Positions 45,439-54,025 of a stretch of DNA of 64,000 nt are shown one piece after another. Numbering within the stretch: position 1 is the first letter of the stretch; the number at the start of each line of letters is the position of its first letter. Source of the stretch: Solimicrobium sp040544425 (lineage in GTDB: Bacteria > Pseudomonadota > Gammaproteobacteria > Burkholderiales > Burkholderiaceae_D); the NCBI GenBank assembly GCA_040544425.1, contig JBEONO010000001.1, positions 368,752 through 432,751 on the forward strand, in the 5' to 3' direction. Under the pieces are notes generated by a model. That model made no database searches. It saw only the letters and a program-made list of their open reading frames with translations, and was not told where the DNA came from. The position numbers were made by a program, and so were the translations under genes.

Positions 45439-46320
45439 ATGGCTGCACGCCATAATCCAACCCAAGGTGAACTTATTCTGGCGCGACGCAATGATCCCTG
45501 TCCCTGTGGCAGTGGGAACAAATACAAACACTGCTGTCTGGAACGCGAACTGGCTGCTGCCATTCCTGTCGGGGCGTGGCAGGACGGCGCGTGCTTTGAA
45601 TTGGGACTGGATCGGTATCGGCAGGGATTGCACGCCGAGGCCAGCAGCCTGTTCACCAGCCTGCTGGAGCGGCAGCCGAATCATTCACTGGCACTCTATT
45701 ACCTCGGTCTGATCGCCGTTTTGAATCAAGAGTACGACCAGGCCGAAAAACTGATGGGGCGCGCCTTGCAGCTTGACCGCAGCAATGCCCTGTTTGTTTT
45801 TCAGGTCGGTCTGCTGGCACTGCGGCAGAAAAAATATCAGACTGCGATCAACTCGTTTCATCAGGCCATCGAGCTCAAGCCCGACTATGCACAAGCCTGT
45901 CTGCAATTGAGCCTGGCTTATTTTTATGTCGGAAACTATGCCCTGGCAGTGAAGTACTGCCGCAAAACCCTGGCAATCGAGCCGGACAACGGGCAGGCCT
46001 GTCAGCAGATTGGCCAATGTCTGTGGGCTCTGCGTGACTTCCCCGGATCAATACAATATTGCGAGCGTGCCATTGAATTGGATGGCTCAAACCCACAGGC
46101 ACATACCAGTCTGGCAGCGACTTATTTTGAGCTGAACAATCTGACCGCCGTCTCTGCCCATTGCATGACGGCGATCAAGCTTGATCCTGGGCATGCGAAG
46201 GCCTATCGCTATTTGGGTCTGGCATGCCGCGAGCAGGGCAATCTGCCGGCTTCGGAAACGTATATCCTGCATGCCAATACGCTGGAGCAAACGCATAGCC
46301 ACGAACAGCGAGCGACTTAG
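45439..46320 (+). CDS. SEC-C motif and TPR-repeat protein
   Basis: 293 aa. Residues about 17-33 form a SEC-C zinc motif: RNDPCPCGSGNKYKHCC (CxC...CC). From about residue 55 onward come about seven tetratricopeptide repeats (for example SLALYYLGLIAVLNQEYDQA, ALFVFQVGLLALRQKKYQTA, DYAQACLQLSLAYFYVGNY). No catalytic domain or signal peptide is seen, so it is a cytosolic binding protein. It heads a plus-strand group with the methyltransferase and the TPR-glycosyltransferase, upstream of flagellin. A partner or specificity protein for flagellin glycosylation is inferred. Confidence 0.8.
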   Translation: MAARHNPTQGELILARRNDPCPCGSGNKYKHCCLERELAAAIPVGAWQDGACFELGLDRYRQGLHAEASSLFTSLLERQPNHSLALYYLGLIAVLNQEYDQAEKLMGRALQLDRSNALFVFQVGLLALRQKKYQTAINSFHQAIELKPDYAQACLQLSLAYFYVGNYALAVKYCRKTLAIEPDNGQACQQIGQCLWALRDFPGSIQYCERAIELDGSNPQAHTSLAATYFELNNLTAVSAHCMTAIKLDPGHAKAYRYLGLACREQGNLPASETYILHANTLEQTHSHEQRAT

Positions 46321-46329
46321 GAGAACGAT

Positions 46330-47004
46330 ATGTTTAATTCGGTATGGGAAAAAGTGTTTACCAGTCAGAGCTGGGGCAAATACCCGAGTGAAGATTTGAT
46401 TCGTTTCGTCGCGCGAAATTTCTACAACAAGCCGCAGCGTCAGGATATTCATATTCTGGAAGTTGGTTGCGGTCCGGGTGCCAATATCTGGTTTCTGGCC
46501 CGCGAAGGATTCAGTTTTGTTGGCATCGACGGATCGCAGTCGGCCATTGATCAGGCCAGCACCCGGCTGGATCAGGAAATTCCCGATTGGCGGGCGAGGG
46601 GTTCCCTGCATGTCGCCGAGATCGAAAAATTGCCGTTCGCGGACCGGCAGTTCGACGCCGTCATCGATCACGAATGCGTCTACTGCAACAGCTATAAATC
46701 CTCGCTGCGTATCTACGGTGAAATGACGCGCGTCCTCAAACCTGGCGGCAAATTGTTTTCCAGGACCTTTGAGCAGGGATCATGGGGTGACGGCAGCGGC
46801 ACCAAAGTGGAAGAAAACTGCTTCATCTGTTCTGAAGGACCGCTGGCTGGAAAAGGACCATCGCGCTTCACCGCTGCCGATGCCGTCCCCGCCCTGATCG
46901 GCCCATCAATCCAGATCGATTCGATTGAGCGCATTACCAGAACCGAACAGGCCATGCAGCATGAGATCAGAGAGCTGATCATTCTCGGGACGAGGATAGC
47001 CTGA
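46330..47004 (+). CDS. class I SAM-dependent methyltransferase
   Basis: 224 aa, 9 bp after the preceding TPR gene and 1 bp before the next, with ribosome-binding site AGGAG. The Rossmann SAM-binding motif I is ILEVGCGPGANIWFLAREG near residues 45-63, followed by FVGIDGS and the motif-IV-like AVIDHECVYCNS. It resembles small-molecule methyltransferases. Position suggests it methylates the flagellin sugar or the flagellin protein; substrate not determinable from sequence. Confidence 0.82.
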   Translation: MFNSVWEKVFTSQSWGKYPSEDLIRFVARNFYNKPQRQDIHILEVGCGPGANIWFLAREGFSFVGIDGSQSAIDQASTRLDQEIPDWRARGSLHVAEIEKLPFADRQFDAVIDHECVYCNSYKSSLRIYGEMTRVLKPGGKLFSRTFEQGSWGDGSGTKVEENCFICSEGPLAGKGPSRFTAADAVPALIGPSIQIDSIERITRTEQAMQHEIRELIILGTRIA

Positions 47005-47005
47005 G

Positions 47006-48859
47006 ATGTCGACCATGAACCAGAGTCAGGCGCGCATGAGCAAACTTGGGCGAAATGATCCCTGTTCATGTGGCAGCGGGAAAAAATATAAACACTGTTG
47101 TGCGGCCCGCGCTGCCACCCTGACCGACAGCAGCGCCGCTCAGTCTGCAGCAATCGCCCTTGCCATCGACCAGGCCAAAAGTCTCCATCAACAAGGCCAG
47201 CTGCAACAGGCGCAACAAGTCTACGAGTCGGTATTGCACAGCCAACCGCGGCAGCCGGACGCCCTGCATTTTCTCGGGGTGATTGCCTATCAACTAAAAC
47301 AGTTCGATGTTGCCGAAGACTTGATGAAGCAATCTATCGCGGAAGATTCATCGAATGCGTTTTATTTCAGTAACCTCGGCATGCTGTACAAAGACCGCGG
47401 CGCCGTCGAGCTGGCAATCTCCTGTTACCGGACCGCGATTCAACTCAATCCCGACTACCCGGAAGCGCATCTCAATCTCGGCGTGCTGCTGATGGAGTTG
47501 CAGCATTATGTAGAGGCGCAGCACTGTTTTGAGCAGTCGCTGTCGTTCCGGCCCGGCTATGTCGAGGCGATTGATAATCTGGGTTCGGCATTCATGCTGC
47601 AGAATGAATTTGCCCGGGCGATCGATTGTTTCCGGCAAGCGCTGCGGCTCAACGACAACTACCTGTTTGGGTATATTAATCTGGCCGCGGCGCACATCTA
47701 TTTGAAAAAATATGATGTGGTGGTGGAAAACAGTTTGAAGGCGATCAGTCTCGATGAGCATTGCGCCAGCGCTTACTACTATATAGGTGCGGCCTGCGCC
47801 GAACGAGCCGAGTATGAGGAAGCCGAGCAGTTTCTGCTGCATTCGATCAGTCTGGATACGACCAATTCAAACGTTCATTTTTTGCTCGGTACGGTCAATC
47901 TGGCGCGCAGCAATCTGGCTGACGGTTGGGCCGGGTATGAGCATCGCTTCTCGAAAAAGCTGGATTCCGTGGCCAGAAGATATTATTCCTACCCGTGGTG
48001 GATGGGTGAATCACTGGAAGACAAAACTGTTCTGGTGTGGGCCGAGCAGGGTATTGGCGACCAGATCATGTATGCCAGCATGTATGCTGATCTGGTTGCC
48101 AGCGCCAGACAATGTGTCTTTGCCTGCGCCAAAAAATTGATCCCGCTGTTTTCAATGAGTTTTCCAGGCGCGATCGTCGTCGATGTCGAGGATCAGCACA
48201 TACTGGGCAGCCTGAATGTGCCGATCGACCTGCAATCGGCCGCTGGCTCGATCGCGCGCTGGCTGCGGCCCACGCTGGCCAGTTTCCCGCGCGACCACCA
48301 CTTCCTGCAGCTTAAGCCAGAGCGTGTGCAGCATTGGAAAGAGCGCCTGGCGCAGCTCGGTCCGGAACTGAAAGTCGGTATCAGTTGGCGAAGCGGCAAT
48401 ATGATCGGCGAGCGCGCCTTCTATTGCAGCACGATAGACCAGTGGGCACCGATACTGGCAGTGCCGGGTGTGCAGTTCATTAATCTGCAATACGATGACT
48501 GCACCAGTGAGCTGGCCAGAATTACCGCAGCGACCGGCGTGCCGGTGCATGTCTTTAAGGATGTGGACCTGTTCGATGATCTGGCAGAGTCAGCTGCCTT
48601 GATGTCGGCACTGGATCTGGTGATCTCGGCACCTACCACCTCCGGCATTCTTTCCTCTGCATGTGGGGTGCCGACCTGGGTGTTAATGTCCGGCTTTGAC
48701 TGGCAAAGCTTCGGGACCGAAGAAAATCAGTGGTATTCAAGCCAGCGCATCTTTAACAAGAGCTGGGAGCAGGGTTGGGAAGTGCTGATCGATGCCATCG
48801 TCAGTGAACTGCATACCAGGCTGGCGGACAGCAATTCTGCAATTGCGACGATTAAGTGA
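47006..48859 (+). CDS. SEC-C / TPR / GT-B-like glycosyltransferase, probable flagellin nonulosonate transferase (FlmG-like)
   Basis: 617 aa. The N-terminal SEC-C motif GRNDPCSCGSGKKYKHCC lies at about residues 16-33, nearly the same as in the gene two places upstream. About eight TPR repeats follow (residues 50-310). From about 330 to 600 there is a GT-B-like domain of the TPR-glycosyltransferase type: VLVWAEQGIGDQIMYASM, LKVGISWRSGN, SALDLVISAPTTSGILSSACG and PTWVLMSGFDW. Caulobacter FlmG has TPR plus GT and adds pseudaminic acid to flagellins. Here the gene lies between the leg operon and fliC, so the same role with a legionaminic-type sugar is inferred. Confidence 0.82.
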   Translation: MSTMNQSQARMSKLGRNDPCSCGSGKKYKHCCAARAATLTDSSAAQSAAIALAIDQAKSLHQQGQLQQAQQVYESVLHSQPRQPDALHFLGVIAYQLKQFDVAEDLMKQSIAEDSSNAFYFSNLGMLYKDRGAVELAISCYRTAIQLNPDYPEAHLNLGVLLMELQHYVEAQHCFEQSLSFRPGYVEAIDNLGSAFMLQNEFARAIDCFRQALRLNDNYLFGYINLAAAHIYLKKYDVVVENSLKAISLDEHCASAYYYIGAACAERAEYEEAEQFLLHSISLDTTNSNVHFLLGTVNLARSNLADGWAGYEHRFSKKLDSVARRYYSYPWWMGESLEDKTVLVWAEQGIGDQIMYASMYADLVASARQCVFACAKKLIPLFSMSFPGAIVVDVEDQHILGSLNVPIDLQSAAGSIARWLRPTLASFPRDHHFLQLKPERVQHWKERLAQLGPELKVGISWRSGNMIGERAFYCSTIDQWAPILAVPGVQFINLQYDDCTSELARITAATGVPVHVFKDVDLFDDLAESAALMSALDLVISAPTTSGILSSACGVPTWVLMSGFDWQSFGTEENQWYSSQRIFNKSWEQGWEVLIDAIVSELHTRLADSNSAIATIK

Positions 48860-48925
48860 TTTTTCGATAAGTCTTTCAATCATTTGGCGTTGTCACTCTC
48901 GACACTTAGTGATCATTCTGTCTTG

Positions 48926-48948
48926 TTTTAACGAGCGATTCGTTAAAA
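48926..48948. repeat. AT-rich inverted repeat upstream of the flagellin promoter
   Basis: Arms TTTTAACGA and TCGTTAAAA (9 bp) around a 5-nt loop, about 65 nt after the TPR-GT stop. There is no T run after the stem on either strand, so a classical terminator is doubtful; it could be a weak terminator or a protein-binding palindrome. Confidence 0.55.
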
Positions 48949-48967
48949 AAAACAGTTAATTTCACCC

Positions 48968-48994
48968 TAAAGTATTTTCAAAAACTGCCGATGA
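48968..48994 (+). promoter_or_regulatory. sigma-28 (FliA) promoter of flagellin
   Basis: TAAAGTAT, an 11-nt spacer, then GCCGATGA. This differs from the classical TAAAGTTT-N11-GCCGATAA at one position in each box. It lies 164 bp upstream of the flagellin ATG, giving a leader of about 155 nt. Fits late-class flagellar control by FliA, whose gene is not in the window. Confidence 0.88.
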
Positions 48995-49158
48995 ACGTAG
49001 TAGATCGAAAAACTTTAGAGTCAAAAAAAATAATTTAGCATTCAATATTTATAAAAGACGACCGATATCAATTGCAACGGCGGTCGTGCAGTAACAGCAG
49101 GGCAGACCAAAGTTTAAGGCTTTCGCCATATTAAACAACTTAGGTAAGGAGAAATACC

Positions 49159-50700
49159 ATGTCCGATACAATCAACACCAATCTAATTTCGCTGAATGCT
49201 CAACGGAATCTGAACACGAACCAAATGTCTCTGGCGACGTCGATTCAACGTTTGTCATCGGGTCTGCGCATTAACAGTGCTAAAGATGATGCTGCCGGTT
49301 TGGCGATTTCGCAACGGATGACTTCACAAGTCAACGGTTTGACACAAGCTGCACGTAACGCCAATGACGGTATTTCATTATCGCAAACAGCTGAGGGCGG
49401 CCTCGGCACGATCACTGACCTGTTGCAACGTGTCCGTACTCTGGCAGTGCAGGCAGCCAACGGTACCAACTCCGCATCAGATCGTTCATCCATGCAGGCT
49501 GAAGTGAGCCAGGATACGCAGGAGATCAACCGTATTGCCAATACCACCCAGTTCAACGGCTTGAACATTCTGGACGGTACATTGAACAATGCGCAGTTCC
49601 AGGTTGGTGCCAATGCAAATCAAACCATCAATTTTTCGATCGGTAACGCTCAGGCAACGTCGATTGGTAACTATGCAGTTGGCGCAAATGCAGCTACTGC
49701 CACAACAACTTTGACTCAGGCTCATGCTTCGACTACAACTGGTACTGTTCAGGCCAACGTATTTCTGGCCCAGGCTTTGACAATCCAAGGTAACGGCGCA
49801 TCTGTCACGATTCCAAATACGACACTGACTGCCGGTGCCTCCGGTTTTGCCGTAGCCGCCGCAGTCAATGCCGCGTCCGGTACCACCGGCGTGTCAGCAA
49901 CTGCTTCGACAACAGCAACATTGAGCTCATTTACAGCAGGTACTGTAAGCCTGAAAATCCAAGGTACACCATTGTCAGGCGGTACTGCCAACCCAATCAC
50001 TGTCACAGCAACGCTGGCAACAGCAACTGACGTTGGCGGACTGGCGACACAGATCAATGCGCAAACCGGCAGCACAGGTATTACCGCAACTGCTGACTTG
50101 ACAACCGGTAAAATTTCTCTGGTTCAGTCGCAAGGTTACGATGTCGGTGTCATCAATCTGTCTGCCTCGACAGTCGGATTGACAGGAACAACCAGTACTG
50201 GCGCTGCCGGTACAGCGGTAACCCTGGCAGCTACCGGTGGTGGTGCAGGTGATGCGGCAACGGTTGGCGCGACGGTGAAATTTAACGGTCCTTCTTCCTT
50301 TACCGTCTCTACCAGTGTTGCCACTTCCGGTCTGTTTGATACGGCTAATACTTCAGTCGGCAGTACCTTAAGTGCAGTGTCGGCAATTGACGTTACAACA
50401 CTGACCAACGGGATTCCTTCTGGCGCAAATGCCGGTATCCAGTCGATTGATTCGGCGTTAAATTACATTAACTCCTTACGCGGTTCTTTGGGTGCGTTGC
50501 AAAATCGTTTCACTTCAACCATCAACAGTTTGCAAACGACTTCAGAAAACGTCTCTGCTGCGCGTAGCCGGGTGCAAGATGCCGACTTTGCGACAGAAAC
50601 AGCAAATCTGTCTCGTGGTCAGATCCTGTCCCAAGCCGGTACAGCGATGTTGGCACAGGCTAATCAGTTGCCAAACGGCGTGCTGACTTTGTTGAGATAA
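49159..50700 (+). CDS. fliC: flagellin
   Basis: Structural protein of the flagellar filament, 513 aa. The conserved N-terminal D0/D1 region begins with INTNLISLNAQRNLN and contains IQRLSSGLRINSAKDDAAG. The C-terminal D1/D0 region has IQSIDSALNYINSLRGSLG, LGALQNRFTSTINSL and the end QILSQAGTAMLAQANQLPNG. The middle (about residues 170-420) is very rich in Thr, Ser, Ala and Gly, and exposes many candidate O-glycosylation sites. TAAGGAGAA precedes the ATG. A sigma-28 promoter lies upstream and a hairpin downstream. Confidence 0.97.
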   Translation: MSDTINTNLISLNAQRNLNTNQMSLATSIQRLSSGLRINSAKDDAAGLAISQRMTSQVNGLTQAARNANDGISLSQTAEGGLGTITDLLQRVRTLAVQAANGTNSASDRSSMQAEVSQDTQEINRIANTTQFNGLNILDGTLNNAQFQVGANANQTINFSIGNAQATSIGNYAVGANAATATTTLTQAHASTTTGTVQANVFLAQALTIQGNGASVTIPNTTLTAGASGFAVAAAVNAASGTTGVSATASTTATLSSFTAGTVSLKIQGTPLSGGTANPITVTATLATATDVGGLATQINAQTGSTGITATADLTTGKISLVQSQGYDVGVINLSASTVGLTGTTSTGAAGTAVTLAATGGGAGDAATVGATVKFNGPSSFTVSTSVATSGLFDTANTSVGSTLSAVSAIDVTTLTNGIPSGANAGIQSIDSALNYINSLRGSLGALQNRFTSTINSLQTTSENVSAARSRVQDADFATETANLSRGQILSQAGTAMLAQANQLPNGVLTLLR

Positions 50701-50758
50701 GTTTTTGAATGGTTGGTCAGTTTTACAGGCAGTAATGTAATGATGAGTAGTAGCCAGG

Positions 50759-50785
50759 TTCCCCAATCGTAAACCGGTTGGGGAA
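50759..50785 (+). terminator. hairpin between fliC and flaG
   Basis: Arms TTCCCCAATCG and CGGTTGGGGAA form an 11-bp stem (one G-T pair) with a 5-nt loop, about 60 nt after the flagellin stop. The following TTCGGCTTT is only a weak T tract, so partial termination or mRNA 3'-end protection is likely, which would raise fliC over flaG. Confidence 0.65.
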
Positions 50786-50830
50786 TTCGGCTTTGGAAGT
50801 TGGTTTCGGAAATCGGTTGGAGAATAAATT

Positions 50831-51244
50831 ATGGACATCAATTCTCTGGGTAGCGCAACGAACGTCGCTGTCGGTGACGTGAAGGTTCCTGTTGTGCAGA
50901 GTGGCTCTTCTGGATCCGCAACAGAAGGCATTGCTGCGCCTGTTGTTGTCGCACAGACTGGTGCGCCAAAGGGCCCCGTGGTGCAGGCAGGAGCGCAGGC
51001 AGGAAGTTCTCAGCAACCGAGCCTCGAGCAAATCAAACAGGCAGTCAAAGACATCAATCAGTCGTTCAGCGCCAGCGGTCAGGGTGTGCAATTTACCATT
51101 GATCAGGAATCGAGCCGCGTCATTGTCAACGTGGTTGATCAGAAAACCCAGGAAGTGATACGCCAGATTCCTTCCAAAGAGTTGTTGCAGCTGTCCCATA
51201 TGCTGGATCAAAAACTCGGCAAGCTCATTCACCACCAGGTTTAG
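50831..51244 (+). CDS. flaG: flagellar protein FlaG
   Basis: 137 aa. The N-terminal half is low-complexity (Gly, Ala, Val, Gln-rich), and the C-terminal half carries the FlaG signature: GVQFTIDQESSRVIVNVVDQKTQEVIRQIP (about residues 95-124) and a final LLQLSHMLDQKLGKL. FlaG affects filament length in several bacteria; its exact action is uncertain. It lies between fliC and fliD as in many proteobacteria. A GGTTGGAGAATAA sequence precedes the ATG. Confidence 0.92.
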   Translation: MDINSLGSATNVAVGDVKVPVVQSGSSGSATEGIAAPVVVAQTGAPKGPVVQAGAQAGSSQQPSLEQIKQAVKDINQSFSASGQGVQFTIDQESSRVIVNVVDQKTQEVIRQIPSKELLQLSHMLDQKLGKLIHHQV

Positions 51245-51352
51245 AGCTGGTTCTATTTTTTCCGATTAAATCGACAGCGTGCAGTTTTGCTCTCATTTTT
51301 CAGGATTTATTAAAGTTACCCATTTTTTTTGCACACGCTTAAATCAATAAAC

Positions 51353-51372
51353 AGAGGTGTTAATCCACCTCT
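51353..51372. repeat. inverted repeat in the fliD leader
   Basis: Arms AGAGGTG and CACCTCT (7 bp) with a 6-nt loop, about 70 nt upstream of the fliD ATG and after the flaG stop. No T run follows, so I treat it as a leader hairpin or possible operator. Confidence 0.45.
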
Positions 51373-51442
51373 CACGTGGATTCTGCGCTGACTGAAAACT
51401 GGTTATAGTAGCTGTCAAATTAAGTATGACTTGGAGCCGATT

Positions 51443-53455
51443 ATGACGACGACCGGTACGATTACATCAGCTGGTGTTGGTTCTGGTTTGGATGTCACGG
51501 GCATTGTAAGTAAACTGATGGCAGTCGAAGGCCGACCTGTCGTCTTGCTGCAAACTCAGGAAGCCGCAATCCAGACTACCCTCACTGCCTACGGCACCCT
51601 GAGTGGTGCGCTGTCCCAGTTTCAGACAGCGGTACAAGGTTTGACCGACATCACCAAATTCCAGAATGTGAACGCCAGCGTGGCCGATGCGACTGTGGCG
51701 CAGACTACGGCCAGCAGCAATGCGACGGCCGGCACGTACGCACTGGAAGTTACTCAGTTGGCGCAAGCTCAAAAACTGGTGACGGCGGGTCAGAACAGCA
51801 GTACCGCGCCTATTGGCAATGGAACGATTTCACTCGATTTCGGTACGATTTCCGGCGGTACCCTGGGCGCAAACGGGACTTATACCGGTGCCGGTTATAC
51901 CAGTGGCGGTTCGGGTGTCAAAACCATCACGATCGACAGTTCGAACAATTCTCTGACCGGCATTCGCGATGCGATCAACAAGGCCAATGCCGGCGTGACC
52001 GCAACCATCGTCAATGACGGCAGCAATACACCTTACCGGCTTTCCCTGTCCGTCAACAATATGGGTGCCGCCAACAGTCTGAAGATTTCCACCAGTGGCG
52101 ATGCTGCACTGGGAACGCTGTTGAATCAGGACCCGGCAGGAACGCAAAATTTAACCGAGACCATCACCGCAAAAAATGCGAATTTCAAGGTGGACGGAGT
52201 TGCGATTACCAAAACCAGCAATTCAGTATCAGACGTCATTTCCGGCGTGACCCTGAATTTATTGAAAACAAATGCAGGCACCCCAACCAATGTCACTGTG
52301 GCACAAAGCAGCTCAGCGGCAGTTGCTGCAGTCAACAGTTTTGTGACTGCCTATAACGCCATCAATAAAACCTTCAGTGACGCCACGGCCTACAATGCCA
52401 CCACCAAGCAGTCGGCAAGTCTGAATGGTGAAAACAGTGTGCTCACCATACAGACCCAGATCCGCAATGCGTTGCTGTCCCCGATTGTTGGTGCGCCAAG
52501 TACCGCGTCCAAGCTCGAGCAAATTGGTGTCACGTTCCAGCGTGATGGCAGCCTGAGCGTTGACAGCAGCAAATTGCAGTCCGCGATCGCTGCCAATCCG
52601 CAGGGTATCGGTGGAATGTTTACCACCCAGGGCACTACCACGGACAGCCTGTTGTCCTATACCAGTGCCTCGTCGCTGTTGACCAAGCCGGGAACCTATA
52701 AGGTCAATATCAGCCAGCTCGCCACGCAGGCCAGCACGACCGGATTTGCAGCGCCGACGACAACGACCATTACGGCCGGCGTCAACGATGGTCTGCAGAT
52801 TCAGTTGGACGGCGCCGCATCCAATATTACTGTGGCCGCCGGTACCTATACGAGTACCAGTCTGGCGGCGGCAATTCAGTCAGCCATTAACAGTAACGCT
52901 ACTTTTTCCGCTGCCGGTTCTACTGCGACGGTGTCGCAAAATGCCGGCATCATATCGATCACTTCAAATAAATATGGTTCGGCTTCCTCAGCCACAATTT
53001 CTGGTGGTAACGGCGAATCAAATATCAATGGCGGTGGCGCAGCGACAGTCGCTGCAGGTTTGGACGTGGTCGGCACCATCAATGGCGTGGCTGGTGTTGG
53101 AACCGGTCAATCGCTGGCCGGTGCGACCAGTGATGGCTCGTCCGGGCTGCAGATCAAAGTTATCGGCGGCGCACTGGGTGATCGTGGCACGGTCAGTTAT
53201 ACCCAGGGCTATGCCAATCAATTGAATTCGCTGTTGTCCACTGTGCTGGGTTCCACGGGTCAGATTGCTTCGCGGACCAAGGAATTAAGTGCCAATACCG
53301 CCGCCATCGAAAAAAGCATTGCAGAAAAAAATATCCAGCTGGCGTCAATTCAGGCAAATTATCAGGCTGAATTTACGGCACTGGATGTGACTATCAGCCA
53401 GCTGAATGGGACCAGTCAATTCCTGACGCAACAATTGGCAGCGCTGTCGCGTTGA
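51443..53455 (+). CDS. fliD: flagellar filament capping protein FliD (hook-associated protein 2)
   Basis: Caps the growing filament and guides flagellin folding. 670 aa from the ATG at 51443, 7 nt after GGAG; an in-frame TTG 12 nt earlier overlaps the ribosome-binding site. The N-terminal FliD_N domain contains GVGSGLDVTGIVSKLMAVE and the coiled-coil start. The middle is Thr/Ser/Ala-rich and includes a second flagellin-like insert (about residues 420-540). The C-terminal FliD_C domain ends with NIQLASIQANYQAEFTALD and SQLNGTSQFLTQQLAAL. Longer than typical (about 450-500 aa) because of the insert. Confidence 0.93.
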   Translation: MTTTGTITSAGVGSGLDVTGIVSKLMAVEGRPVVLLQTQEAAIQTTLTAYGTLSGALSQFQTAVQGLTDITKFQNVNASVADATVAQTTASSNATAGTYALEVTQLAQAQKLVTAGQNSSTAPIGNGTISLDFGTISGGTLGANGTYTGAGYTSGGSGVKTITIDSSNNSLTGIRDAINKANAGVTATIVNDGSNTPYRLSLSVNNMGAANSLKISTSGDAALGTLLNQDPAGTQNLTETITAKNANFKVDGVAITKTSNSVSDVISGVTLNLLKTNAGTPTNVTVAQSSSAAVAAVNSFVTAYNAINKTFSDATAYNATTKQSASLNGENSVLTIQTQIRNALLSPIVGAPSTASKLEQIGVTFQRDGSLSVDSSKLQSAIAANPQGIGGMFTTQGTTTDSLLSYTSASSLLTKPGTYKVNISQLATQASTTGFAAPTTTTITAGVNDGLQIQLDGAASNITVAAGTYTSTSLAAAIQSAINSNATFSAAGSTATVSQNAGIISITSNKYGSASSATISGGNGESNINGGGAATVAAGLDVVGTINGVAGVGTGQSLAGATSDGSSGLQIKVIGGALGDRGTVSYTQGYANQLNSLLSTVLGSTGQIASRTKELSANTAAIEKSIAEKNIQLASIQANYQAEFTALDVTISQLNGTSQFLTQQLAALSR

Positions 53456-53488
53456 TCTCGAAACCAAAGACTAAACACAAAGGATTGT

Positions 53489-53971
53489 ATGTTTGAATAT
53501 TCTTCCAAAAAGGCAGCTAACGCCTATTCTTCCATGAATATAGAATCCGGCGTTTTGGCAGCAGATTCGCACAAATTAATCATGATGCTGTTTGACGGCG
53601 CGATTGTTGCCATCAGCAATGCAAGCCTGCAAATGAGCGCTGGCATGATCTCTGAAAAAGGTAAATCGATCTCGCATGCGATATCGATTGTGGACGCCGG
53701 TTTGCGGGCCAGTCTGAATAAAAAAGTCGGCGGTGAACTGGCGCAAAATCTGGATGCCTTGTACGGCTATATCGTCAAGCAACTGTTGCTGGCCAATCTG
53801 AATAATGAATCCGACAAGCTAACCGAGTGCAAGAATTTATTGAGTGAGCTGCGCAGCGCATGGGAAGTGATTGGGCCGAAAAAGGACAGTAAAGAGGGTG
53901 GTGACGAACCGCAGATGAATGCGCCCAGAGATGCACTGGCCCCGCGCAAGGCTGGTTTTATCGCGGTTTAA
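53489..53971 (+). CDS. fliS: flagellar export chaperone FliS
   Basis: Binds the flagellin C-terminus in the cytosol and keeps it from polymerising before export. 160 aa. FliS features: the N-terminal YSSMNIESGVLAADSHKLIMMLFDGAI, the helix with GKSISHAISIVDAGLRASLN and GELAQNLDALYGYIVKQLL. The C-terminal 30 residues are a charged, proline-containing tail that is longer than usual. Lies 33 bp after fliD. Confidence 0.94.
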   Translation: MFEYSSKKAANAYSSMNIESGVLAADSHKLIMMLFDGAIVAISNASLQMSAGMISEKGKSISHAISIVDAGLRASLNKKVGGELAQNLDALYGYIVKQLLLANLNNESDKLTECKNLLSELRSAWEVIGPKKDSKEGGDEPQMNAPRDALAPRKAGFIAV

Positions 53972-54025
53972 GTTCTTTGTTTTTGACAAGGATTGGTAGT
54001 TGGATTTGTGTATTGTGAGTGCAAA

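Noticed and set aside
48926..48948. Terminator of the TPR-glycosyltransferase gene
   Set aside because: The palindrome is clear but no T run follows the stem in either direction, so I list it only as an inverted repeat.
51311..51338. Possible sigma-28 promoter upstream of fliD (TAAAGTTA)
   Set aside because: The -35-like half is good, but no GCCGATAA-like box sits at 11-nt spacing; only TGCACACG is found.
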